Source: Parelaphostrongylus tenuis
Taxonomy: Eukaryota > Nematoda > Chromadorea > Rhabditida > Metastrongylidae
NCBI GenBank assembly: GCA_019055375.1
Contig: JAHQIW010005183.1
Location: 1 to 64,000 of the forward strand
Length of the DNA: 64,000 nt
Direction of reading: 5' to 3'
In this document: piece after piece, positions 11,101 through 21,208 of the stretch
Position numbering within the stretch: the first letter of the stretch is position 1
Layout of the letters: every line of letters begins with the position of its first letter
Made by a program: the position numbers and the translations under genes
The notes under the pieces: model-generated
Seen by the model: only the letters and a program-made list of their open reading frames with translations
What the model was told of the DNA's origin: nothing
Databases searched by the model: none

Positions 11101-14100
11101 GTCGCGTCTGCTCTGGGTATACCCTGCTCTGCTTCCTTTCTTGAAAGCTGTGTGTAAGAGCAGAAAGAGTTGGCAGGCAAGACATACTGGTGAGATAACT
11201 GAGGGCTTTTATAATCTTGGACCTTTTATGAAGGCAATTTTATTCCTATTTAGGTATAAAAATCGTCCAGCAAATGGCTATTCTCATGGGCTGCGCTGTT
11301 CTTCCCCATCTCAAAGCTCTGGTTGAGATTGTGAAGGTGGATTGGAGGATGAACAACAAAAGGTGATGTGGTTTTCCATGACATATACGTAGATCTACAT
11401 ATGTGTATAGCGCATGCATATACATGTATATGTACGCATATACGCATATGTGCATATATATACACATACATATGTATTATACATACACATATAGTATAAT
11501 ATATATGTATACTATGTGCGTATGCACTTATACATGTAGTTGTGCGTGTCAGTGTACATAGACACGTATGAATGTAGACATGTACACGTATATGTACGTA
11601 TAAGGCACATACATATGTACATACATGTCTTGTTGTATGTTGGCATTCATGGTCTGCATACATAGTACATAATGTTTATACGCTGTGTATATGTACGTAT
11701 ATAGTGTACACGTATACGTGCATACACTCATGTATGTATATTCATCAAGGAGAGAATGAGTAGTAATTGTGACATCTTAATTTACTTTAAGGTGCGCACC
11801 ATCACTGCTCTATGTCTTGCTGCTCTAGCTGAAGCCGCTACTCCATACGGCATTGAAGCATTTGACTCTGTATTGAAACCGTTGTGGAAGGTTTGTCTCC
11901 ACGTTCCCTTTCTGTTCCGTCGCTTCATCGAGCATTTTTCAAGCTTATCATATATGGTTTTCTTCCATAAAATTCGATGTTTTTGTTCAGGGTATCCGAA
12001 TGCACAGAGGTAAAGGTCTGGCTGCTTTTCTCAAAGCTATTGGCTACCTTATTCCTCTTATGGATGCTGAATACGCCTCATATTATACGAAGGAAGTCAT
12101 GCTAATTCTCATAAGAGAATTTGCTTCACCTGACGAAGAGATGAAGAAAATCGTGCTCAAAGTAACATCATTCTCTCCTTCTAATTCTCGGAGCTGCTGT
12201 TGGTGGTGAAATGTCGGAAATATCCGTTTTCAGGTGGTGAAACAATGTTGTGCCACAGATGGTGTCGAAGCGCCATATATTCGTGACGAGATCTTGCCAC
12301 ACTTCTTTAAGGCCTTTTGGACTCAACGCATGGCAATGGACAGGAGAAACTATAGGTAAGGACTCAATATTGTGACTTGTCTTGTCGGCGAAGAAGTACT
12401 TGTGAGCAGTAAAATGGGTAAATGAAGACGTGAATTTTATCTTTAATTTTTGGAATTACAGGCAGCTCGTAGATACAACTGTTGAGATGGCTCAAAAGGT
12501 AGGAAGTGCAGAAATGATAGCGAGAATTGTAGACGACTTGAAGGATGAGAATGAACAATACAGGTGCATCCGCGGTGTTTTCGTCTGCACACTTTCTTTT
12601 CCTTTCTTCTCCTTCCTTCTCCTTTCTTTCATATAACCATTGCCGACTGCATCATCTTCAGGAAAATGGTCATGGAAACTGTTGAGAATATCGTTGCCCT
12701 GCAAGGTGCGAATGAAATTGATTCGCGTTTGGAAGAACAACTGATTGATGGTGAGTTTGCATCGCAATTTCTCTTCAAGTTTTGGAAATTTCTATTTATA
12801 GTAAGTACTCTTGGTTGATTTTGTGTCCTTCCGTAAATTAGTTCAACAAATTTTGCTATAAATAATGTAGCTTGCCGTTCATCAGTGATGTAAACTACTT
12901 TTGTTTTAGTTATTTTTTGTTATTTTGAGGCATCCTTATATGCGTTCCAAGAACAAACGCAGGAGGATGCTGTGATGCTCGACGGTTTTGGCACCGTGTG
13001 TAAAGGGCTAGGAAGGTCCGTTTGTCTCCTTGCCAAGCCCTAGTTTCTACCTTAACTTCGAGTTTTCTATTTCAGACGCACTAAACCGTACCTTCCGCAG
13101 ATTTGTGGTACTATACTGTGGCGCTTGAATAATAAGTCGGCGAAAGTTCGACAACAAGCCGCCGATTTGGTAACTTTTTCTTATGATAAATATATAATCC
13201 ATAAATATTTGTACGGTGGTAATGGTTTCTTTGCGTTCATTGTTTTATAGATTGCCCGAGTAGCACCTGTGATGCATATTTGTGAGGAAGAAAAACTCAT
13301 GGGCCATTTGGGCGTCGTACTCTACGAGTATCTCGGAGAAGAGTATCCTGAAGTCAGTTCAAAAGCTTATACGTAAAAGTTAATGCGTTCTGTTCTCTGA
13401 GCATCATGCTTCAGGTTCTTGGATCGATTCTTGGTGCGTTGAAATCGATCTGTAATGTTATAGGGATGACGAAAATGACGCCACCGATTAAGGATCTTTT
13501 GCCTCGGTAAGAGAGTTCTACAGTCTTATAAATACTATATATCTTGGCTTTCATTTGTTTTCTAGGTTTCTTATATGATAATGCCTAGGTCTTACCCCGT
13601 AGTAATTGCAAAAGTGTTTGTTATATAATTTAGTGAATAAATTTTTGGTTATCGGAAATTCTTTTCTTGAAGGAGTCTTTTGCTGGATTGAGACTTTCCA
13701 CTAGACTTTTGGTAATCATTCGAGAGCTTTAATGTCAGCAGTTTTGTGAGTGTACTTCTCCCTTCCGAAAACTTTTGTTCAATGCTGTAGCGGTGAAAAT
13801 AAAATTGTCTTCCACACACGGCGCGCGTTATCGCGTTTATCTTCAATGTTTATTTGGGAGTTTCACGTTTGTTTCGTAGAGACTCTCAGGTTTTTTGTGT
13901 TGTAATCATATATGAACTTTGTTATGTCTTCCTCTCGGTTCAGGCTTTTTAATTTCGTTCTGTATTGCCGAATAAACCCGCTAATGAGCGTAAGCTTGAA
14001 CAAGTAACAAAGTGATGTATTCTGTCCAGAGTGTTTTTCCAAAACGAGCAAAAACCTGCATTCAGAAACAAAAATTGTAAGTCGTGTTGCGCGATTGATA

Positions 14101-17100
14101 CACAGCCTCTCACATAGCCGACAAGAAATGCGTGCTGTGTGTGAAGCTCAATAACGTTTCCTTGATAAAGTGCAACGAAAAGGTCTTCTTAGATACTAAG
14201 CTTGTCGATTTCAAGCTGTCAGACGGTTACTAAAATCTGAGGAAAGAGCGCTGTCCAGCAAGTAACGCCCCTGGTGTTAAACATAATACTATTTTTACTG
14301 TTATAGCCCATCAAAAAGGCCCTTCTAAAAGATTAATTACAACGTCAAAATTGCCGAAATAAAAACTATCGAAGGATCAAAAAACCCGAAATGCGGGGTT
14401 TACTAGGGCTTGGAAATGAATACCGATCACCAAGAAGTAAAATTTTAGACAGTCACAGTTTGAGGTAGTTTGTTCAATGGTGTGACATTCCGCTGCCTTC
14501 AGTTACCAACTAGTCAATTTCAGTGGGATAGAGTGCTTTTTTCTATTAGGAGTGCACTGAACATTCCGTGTGGTCATTATATTCTCTGTTTACTTTTCTC
14601 TCCATTCTATCATCTCATCCACTAATCGTTCATAAATTGTCAGCTGTTGAGTAGTTTTCTTTGGTAACTGATTTCTCGGTATTTAGGTTGACACCGATTC
14701 TTAAGAATCGCCACGAAAAAGTACAGGAAAACTGTATCGACCTGGTAGGGGCCATTGCTGATCGTGGATCGGAGTTTGTATCTGCGCGTGAGTGGATGCG
14801 TATCTGCTTTGAACTACTGGAATTGTTGAAGGCTCATAAGAAGAGCATTCGTAGGGCCGCAATTAATACGTTTGGATTTATCGCTAAGGTATCTTAATTT
14901 CGACATAAAATGAAGTGATTTTTGTTAGTTTCACCTGTACGACGATATCTTAGGCAATTGGACCACACGATGTTCTTGCCACGCTCTTGAATAATCTGAA
15001 AGTACAAGAACGTCAGCTGCGTGTGTGTACCACTGTTGCTATTGCAATTGTAGCTGAAACATGTGCGCCCTTCACTGTACTGCCAGCCATCATGAATGAG
15101 TATCGAGTTCCCGAAATGAATGTACAAAATGGAGTGCTGAAAGCTCTCTCGTTTATGTTCGAGGTTGGTTTACCTTTGCTATCTCAGCTTATAGTAAATT
15201 TTTCCCATACGGAATCTGATAGAGCTTCAGCCTTGCGTCGATTCTTCTGTCTTCTCTTACGTCTACTTAGGAGTAAACCAATTGTATAATCATTGTCGTG
15301 GTCCCGACAAACTATTCACAATTGAGGAAGCCTCTCTTTGATCTACAGGGCGTTGGTGGCCCTACATCGCATCGTAGAAAAGCTCACCTCCGCCCCCCCC
15401 TTCCCTGGTACATCCATGCAACTCTAAGAAATAATTTTTGCCCCGACCAAGAAATCACCGGTTTATCTGGAATTATGCTGTGGCTGCTGTGGAATCCATA
15501 CTTATTGCCATAGGAATCCATTCAAATCAGAATTTATATCGTTGAGAGAACCGAAATAGAAACACTGTAGGGATTCGTTGAACGTCATACCTTTTTTTCT
15601 AGGCCTTTAGGTGCGACAGTATGTCTTGAGTTTTTTTCCACCTAACAACGTAGCGTTCCTCGTGAGTTGTGCGTCCACTGCATTTGGATTCTAAGTCGAT
15701 CTATTCTTATTACTCGCAAATTCATTTTTGTTTGATAACGTAACGCGAAAATGCTTCTTTTTTTAGTTGTAAAGAATCCATTCTTATTATTATGTGCCTG
15801 GTAAACTGGTGCATCAGTACATTGTACTTTTTAGTGGTTTTTACAAGAGAGCTTGTTTCTAATTTGCTGAGATTCTAATGCTGAGATTCTGGCTTACTAA
15901 GTTAATTTCCCATTTGTTTCAGTATATAGGAGAAATGGCGAAAGATTATATCTATGCGGTGACACCGCTTCTAGTAGACGCTATGATGGAGCGAGATCAA
16001 GTTCATAGACAAATCGCTATTGATGCAGTTGCACACCTTTCTCTTGGTGAGTCTGAATCAGCGTATTTGATTACTTTACGATCTGCCCAAGTACACTGTG
16101 AATTCATGAATTTTATAGGTGTGTATGGATTTGGATGTGAAGATGCTTTGTTACATTTGCTTAATTATGTATGGCCCAACATGTTGGAAAATTCACCGCA
16201 TCTTATTCAACGCTACATTTTCGCTTGCGAAGGGATGCGTGTATCTCTAGGGCCTATTAAGGTTTGCTTGTTTCATTACTTAGTAAACTTTATATTCTGA
16301 GCTTGAAATTGGAATGTTGTGGTTTCAGTTTAGTCGTATTTGTCATGCATGACCCAAATTCTAATAAGAAACTTTTCTATTTGAGAAATATCAATATTGT
16401 TAGTAAAAAGCTGTAGAAGGTTACTGTTCATTTCTAGTGATATTACTTCCTTCGGGATTCATCATTCGGTATTTGCGAATTCTTGATAATGTATGTAAAT
16501 AACTACAACCTCGAAAAACTCCTAAAGTGGAGGTTATCTGCCATTGTTTTTATTGGTTCTCACACCACGTAGGAGAATTTGAATCGTTCTATATCAAATA
16601 GACCCATCGAAGCACATTGCAAACGACCAAAGTCTATGAATTATTGGCCTCTAGCACATTTGGCCAATGTTATCATCTTATCTAGTTGCTTCATTTTATC
16701 TAACAGGCATGTGTATATCTTATAAAATTTGCCTAAGCTATCTGGTTTAGTTACTCAAGTTTGAAGAAGTACTTTTTTTTTTGCTTGCAGGTGTTGCAGT
16801 ATTGCTTGCAAGCTCTTTGGCACCCAGCAAGGAAGGTCAGAGAGCCAGTTTGGAAGGTAAGCATATGCGATACTAGCTAGCTGCTTTTTATGCTCTAGCT
16901 TGTACTGGAAATGGGTATCCTAATCGCTATAGTAGTGGAGTTCGATGCCTAGAACTATACTGAATCGGTCCTTATCAATTCTAACGTGTTTTTATTTGAG
17001 ATAAACTTATGCAGATCGGTCCTCTTATATGTTAGGATCATGTATACCCCACATCATTGCCTAACAGTCTTCTGCTACTATGTAAGTAGGAAAGGCAGTT

Positions 17101-18059
17101 GATCGCTGCAGAACTCATAAAAGGTGATGTCTTTGCAGCCCGTTATGTATGATACTCTCGATGTGTTTTATCCTCTTCACTAGCTGCGGTCTTTTGACAT
17201 CGCTAAGAAACACTGATAGTTGAGCCCTGGGGGTAGGTAACGCGGTGACTACATCGGAGGAATAGTTTTCATCATGAACATGATGGTAGTTCAACTGTAC
17301 TCCGGACTAATTCGACCTCATCATCCTTCTGGGCGAGGAGTTTGGGACACATTTGTCTGAGAACACCTGTGTCCAAGGAGGAGCGCCTTATTCAGCTATC
17401 TGTGGATCGCAGGATGTAAAGAAATGGCTAGCATCAGGCAACGTCCATAAAGAAGACGAAAATCTTCAGGTACCGTGAACTCACAGGCGAATGGTTCAAA
17501 GATTACACGGGTGATGAATGTGAGAAAACGAATCGAATCTAAGGACTGCTCAGGAATACGAGAAATACTATTTGTGTTGTGAAAGTAAATAGGTTGGTGG
17601 GGATCAACTTGCGTTGGGAGCTGTGTTGATCAAAGGCTTGGTGGAATCGATGTAGATTACTAATCTAGTTAAAAGTATTAGTCTAAATTCTTTCTATTTT
17701 GACTGCCACTTGCAGTGGTATGATCTTATAGTATACCCAATATGTGGAGTACTGTGCAAAAACGTTTGCGTTAGCCGGGATTCGAACTTGGTAGTGCAAT
17801 GGTTAGCATACGCTCCCGGAAAGAGTGAGATCTGGGTTCGAATCCCGGCTGACGCAAACGTTTTTGCACAGTAATCCACATAATGTGTATACCAAAAAGT
17901 ATCAGTCTTACTTTATTCTCTTGTGTTTCAATTTTGGTTTTTTAGGTGTACAATAATCTGGTGCTCGGCTCGCAAGATGCTCTTATTGCTGGATATCCGC
18001 GAATTGAGGACACTGAAAAGCACACCTTCATACGATATGAGTTGGATTACACTCTTTGA
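5150..18059 (+). CDS. sftb-1: splicing factor 3B subunit 1 (SF3B1 orthologue)
   Basis: SF3B1 is the HEAT-repeat scaffold of the U2 snRNP SF3b complex that recognises the intron branch site in the nucleus. Exons read: 5150-5177, 5233-5357, 5630-5794, 5903-6017, 6432-6511, 6612-6713, 6791-6880, 6942-7021, 7127-7268, 7328-7459, 7517-7705, 7810-7948, 8071-8175, 9785-9885, 9965-10072, 10652-10766, 10897-10984, 11064-11189, 11254-11362, 11792-11890, 11991-12161, 12234-12355, 12462-12563, 12662-12750, about 12909/12935-13015, 13076-13169, 13251-13352, 13415-13506, 14687-14888, 14954-15163, 15923-16046, 16119-16261, 16791-16856, 17946-18059. The product is about 1,325 aa (human about 1,304). The N-terminal third has TP-rich repeats with RWDETP-type U2AF-ligand motifs; HEAT repeats follow and the end is RYELDYTL. 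The start was chosen because ATG at 5150 splices in frame (a G|AA split codon) to EAEAYANEL. Two one-base frame breaks interrupt the HEAT region at about 11124 and 11333, and one junction near 12909-12935 is ambiguous. Confidence 0.95.
5395..5529. mobile_element. piggyBac-like MITE, family P (intron 2 of sftb-1)
   Basis: It starts TTAA-TCCTTTCGG and ends GGTCGCGGAAGGG-TTAG, so the ends are inverted and bordered by the TTAA target or a one-base variant. Internally it has the TCTAACAATGG and CATTGTTAGAC blocks shared with copies at 19075, 26838 and 35735. Confidence 0.5.
8176..9784. other. long intron of sftb-1 with repeats
   Basis: The intron splits the Ser codon of DVDES|TLTKEE. It carries a degenerate SINE-C-like block at about 8480-8660 (ATTCTACGATGCTGATGAAG) and, near 8805-8890, a fragment of the family inside the MITE at 32847-33412 (ATCATTCGAAAGC...TAAATCTCT). 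The rest is unassigned. Confidence 0.5.
11120..11130 (+). other. +1 frame break in sftb-1 exon
   Basis: The frame reading [13 protein letters not shown] up to about 11123 continues only in the next frame, as [21 protein letters not shown] Ser codon expected between P and L appears as TGCT instead of three bases. The original frame meets TAA at 11154-11156. A single inserted base is the simplest reading. Confidence 0.85.
11331..11337 (+). other. -1 frame break in sftb-1 exon
   Basis: The frame reading [20 protein letters not shown] continues one base out of phase as [16 protein letters not shown] stands where GTGGAAGG would restore a Glu codon. The following Lys of EQQK is the residue equivalent to human K700. 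Confidence 0.85.
11380..11740. repeat. TA/TG-rich alternating microsatellite in intron
   Basis: About 360 bp of imperfect alternating purine-pyrimidine sequence built from ATAT, ACAT, GTAT and CGTA units. It fills most of the intron between the EQQK exon and the VRTITAL exon. Several apparent minus-strand frames rich in Tyr, Val, His and Cys come from it and are not genes. Confidence 0.9.
13650..14400. repeat. dispersed repeat related to the 32847 MITE
   Basis: Within the long intron 13507-14686, blocks such as TAATCATTCGAGAGC and GTAGCGGTGAAAATAAAATT repeat those inside 32847-33412 and, weaker, near 8805, 28260 and 62270. Borders were not resolved. Confidence 0.45.
17715..17910. mobile_element. 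tRNA-like fold-back element (SINE-B)
   Basis: A tRNA-like core with a B box (GGTTCGAATCC) near 17838 is flanked by long inverted arms. CTGTGCAAAAACGTTTGCG (17752-17770) is matched by its complement at 17851-17871, and further out ATACCCAATATGTGG pairs with CCACATAATGTGTAT. The left arm carries a second, inverted B-box-like GATTCGAAC. It lies in the last intron of sftb-1. Confidence 0.65.
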
Positions 18060-19074
18060 GTTTGTTGTTGTATTTGGAGCTGTTAAGGACAACGTTATCT
18101 GGTTTTTTAATGTCATTCTACACACAGTACTCGTACAAGTTGGATATTGCCGTTGTGTTTTGTTGTCGTTCATTGTTTTCCAGAGATATCAGTGAGTACA
18201 AAAAACGAGGTTTAAATAAGTACGACACTGGTCCCTTTGTTTACTTGCAATTTGTGTGCATCATTGACAATTTGTATCTAGCAGTTTTGACCAGTATACG
18301 ATTTTTTCTCGACACTCAAAGTCCAATTATCTACAGTTTCACCAAGTGTTTTCCGATTGTCAATTGTTTCCAATGATCCTCAGTGCTTTTGATGTCATTA
18401 GGTAACGTCTGAAAGCAAAATGAACTGAGAAATGTATCCATAATGTCGGTTTTTGGTTGTTGTATTCAGTTTTCGGTTAATATATTCCCTACTCAGATGT
18501 AATTGGTTATCGTTTGGCACCAAGGATGAAGTTTTCTCGATGTTTTCTTGTTGTGGATTTGTTTTGGTGTCCGAATCTTCGATAATACTTTGTCGATTTG
18601 GATGAGATCTGCTGCCAATAAACGTTGGTCGGATCAGACTCATATAAATCGGAAAGAACCCTGCTAATGCGTTTGTAGAGGCTCAGTACCTCTGGAGTGT
18701 GTTTTTTGCCTGAGTCGTATAGTTTTAGGGTGTGAGACCAAAGGGTCCTCCTGAGAAGTCTCCCTTACTGAGGTGACTCTGGTCATTCTATATCTGTGGT
18801 GATTTCTTTTGGGAAAAGGTATTCAGTACTTTTGAGTAGCCATCAAGGTGTTTTCGAAGTTACAGGGCGATGTGATGTGCTCGGACGAAACTGTGCCTGA
18901 CGATGCGACGAATCCAAGGCAGATCAAGGCACGGGTCGACCTTCATACGACGGACCAGTGCCGATGCATACGTGAAACGGTATGCCCGTCATAACCCATG
19001 TCAACTAATTTTCTTATGCTCGCCCGCCATAACTGCAAGAAGCTCTTCTAGCAGTGTTGTGATGTTAACCCTTT

Positions 19075-19322
19075 CGGGATCGCGTACCCATGCATCTGCA
19101 TCTCTAACTAGCGATTCTGGACCGTCTATCGCAACTCCCATTTATCTCAAACCCCCAGCTTGCTTCGTCTAGCAATGGCAGGCTGTTGAGTCTAACAATG
19201 GGACTCTGCTGCATCAGATAGTGACACGTTGGCGATAGAGATCTAGAGGAGGTAGAGCAGATCATCCAAAAATGCTAGTTAGAGATGAAGAGGTCAAGAG
19301 TCCACGGTTCCGTAAGGGTTAA
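19075..19322. mobile_element. piggyBac-like MITE, family P
   Basis: It is bordered by TTAA at 19075-19078 and 19319-19322. The ends CCCTTTCGGGATCGCG and CGGTTCCGTAAGGG are imperfect inverted repeats. It carries TCTAGCAATGG and TCTAACAATGG internal blocks and no coding capacity. The TTAA target and short CCC..GGG ends fit piggyBac-type transposition. Confidence 0.6.
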
Positions 19323-19669
19323 ATTACATAGCGAAGAATGCTGAGTGATATGCAGAACTTTTGACCCTAGACAGGAGTGCAACCCTCGTTTTACCCACAA
19401 CGACGGCGCGCGCCACCACCACCAAGGCTCGTCCTCTGCTATGCTGGCACTCTTTCCCTTCAACTCTCGTTGAAGTCTCAAGTTTTGCCTATCATTCGGC
19501 GTCTTTGGATGTGTAATTTCAACATAGTAATACTGCTGTATGAGTGGTAAAGTAAAATTCTTGTCGTCTATAGGTATACAATAGCTGTCAGTTTACTAGA
19601 CAAAACCGGTTAACCGTTGATTGCCGACAGCTGCTATGCCTTTAATCGAAGAAGAAGTGGTAGCGGAGC

Positions 19670-19750
19670 CATGACTTCGGTGGTGTAATGATATCACGCT
19701 CTGTGGTATAGGTGAAACGCGGGTTCAAATTACGCTTGTGGTCGAATGAA
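19670..19750 (+). repeat. tRNA-like SINE-B copy
   Basis: GGTGGTGTAATGATATCACG resembles a tRNA box A. GCGGGTTCAAATTACGC carries a B box. The acceptor ends do not pair well, so it is an eroded tRNA-derived repeat. Confidence 0.5.
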
Positions 19751-19794
19751 TGATGATGAGTATTTTATGAAGTAATTGACGTTTTTGCCTGGTA

Positions 19795-20060
19795 AACATT
19801 TTTGAGCCACGCATGTCAGTAGTCTATCAAAGAGAGCTGACTTCCAGAGCCCGATACACGTGTTTCGATCTTGCGATCTCGTCAGTCGGACAGTTACTCT
19901 TTCTCGTCTCTTGCCAATCCTGTGTGGGTTCTCCAGTCCCCACACTGAGAGTCAGCGACGACGAACGTTTTACACTCTATGTCCAGTGAAATTATCACCG
20001 AATACAGAGTGTTGTACACTTGATTGCTCGTGGCTATTTCAAAGACTCGATTTTGAGAAA
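19795..20060 (-). repeat. hammerhead repeat unit, subfamily 2
   Basis: On the minus strand the order is AGCCACGAGCAATCAAGTG, an ACACTC...GTGATAATTTC block, ATAGAGTGTAAAACG, TTCGTCGTCG, the hammerhead, then a GATAGACTACTGACATG flank and GGCTCAAAAA. The same order with different spacing is seen in subfamily 1 (38265-38552), so both descend from one ancestor. Confidence 0.75.
19834..19903 (-). ncRNA. hammerhead ribozyme (HHR-M)
   Basis: Minus strand: CTGACGA (19879-19885 on +), stem II GATC/GATC closed by GCAA, GAAAC (19862-19866), self-complementary CACGTG, then GTA as cleavage triplet. Stem I pairs GTCCGA with TCGGGC (six pairs, one wobble). All core positions are acceptable, so this copy could be active. 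Confidence 0.8.
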
Positions 20061-21208
20061 CCTTTAGAGTAGTTGGGAGACGTAACATTCAGGAGGAGCA
20101 CATGCCCTGCTAATCAAATATCATGTTCATAATACCCTGCGGTCGAATGTTTTGTATATGAGTCAACACTCTTGCATATCTTGTTCACGTCATTCAGATA
20201 TGAAAAGTTCTTATGATTCAACCATTTTCAAACGTAAAGGTCAAAGATTTTCCGCGATAAGCATCGCTTCATATCTTTTCATGTAAAAAATTGTGAAGCA
20301 GTGGCCTATGGACTATTTGACTTAGTGAACTTTTGTATGAGTATGCTGCTTCATTAGGTCATGGTTCTTTCTGTTTATGAGGGGACAAATGAAAGCCGAC
20401 CTTATTCGCTGGAAACGAAGATTTCATAGGAATGTCAGTGGTGTTAGTAAGAAAGAGTTAAATAATGATAGATTGACTTTGCACTGGTCTTACGAGATCG
20501 CGCCAGTGCACGTGGCTGCCTCAGCCAGCCGCACGTGAATTCGCCAAAGACCCCCTAGATAGCTCATGGGAATTCAACTTATTTTACCGGCTTCGCTTGA
20601 GGGAAAGGCTTCTTTTAGGATATAAACTCAGCGTTGGAGTTGGAAGCGATTATGCCATGGAATCAATACTGATAGTTCAAGGAGGAGCTGTTTGGCGAGA
20701 AGTATACATGTCTGTAACACAAGAGAGCTCCTTTTATAGCGACGTCAAAAAAAAAGGCTTCTTTGAAAACCTGCGACATGGGGCTGTAGCCTGAGGTCCA
20801 CGTTTCGAATAGTTATTAACACTCCTGCAAAGAATTCCTCTCCAACGAATGAGGTCGATTTTACATTGATGCCTCTATAAACAGGGAAAATCGTTGTATA
20901 TCGTTTAATTTGGAAAATTGTCAAGCAGCGGGAAGAATGACTCAGGGACTATTTGATTTTGTGAAATTTGTATGAGTATGATGTCTTATTACGTCAAGAA
21001 TTATTCTAAATCTCGCTTCAAGTTCTTAAGAAGACACTTATAAGTCGCTGCTGAGTCGGTTACCGCAATTGATCAAAGTTTTGTTGAATCAAAGAGGAGA
21101 ACCTTCGTTGTCTTTTTCCTTTCTACTTTGGTATTTCCTTGTTTATGAATCAGTGTTGCAGATTTTCTTTGATTTTCATGAAAACATATATATCCTTTTG
21201 TTATTTAG

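Larger units (their letters stand above)
18060..21208. other. intergenic between sftb-1 and DEPDC5
   Basis: It contains the 3' region of sftb-1, a piggyBac-like MITE (19075-19322), a tRNA-like SINE-B (19670-19750) and a minus-strand hammerhead repeat (19795-20060). The first DEPDC5 exon should lie at its right end but was not recognised. The remaining frames look like chance. Confidence 0.5.

Noticed and set aside
11246..11731. Three minus-strand frames rich in Tyr, Val, Cys and His
   Set aside because: They are translations of the TA/TG microsatellite inside an sftb-1 intron.
17763..17871. Possible functional tRNA gene
   Set aside because: The B box is good, but the anticodon arm does not form a seven-base loop and the flanks are long inverted arms shared with other copies, so it is a tRNA-derived repeat.
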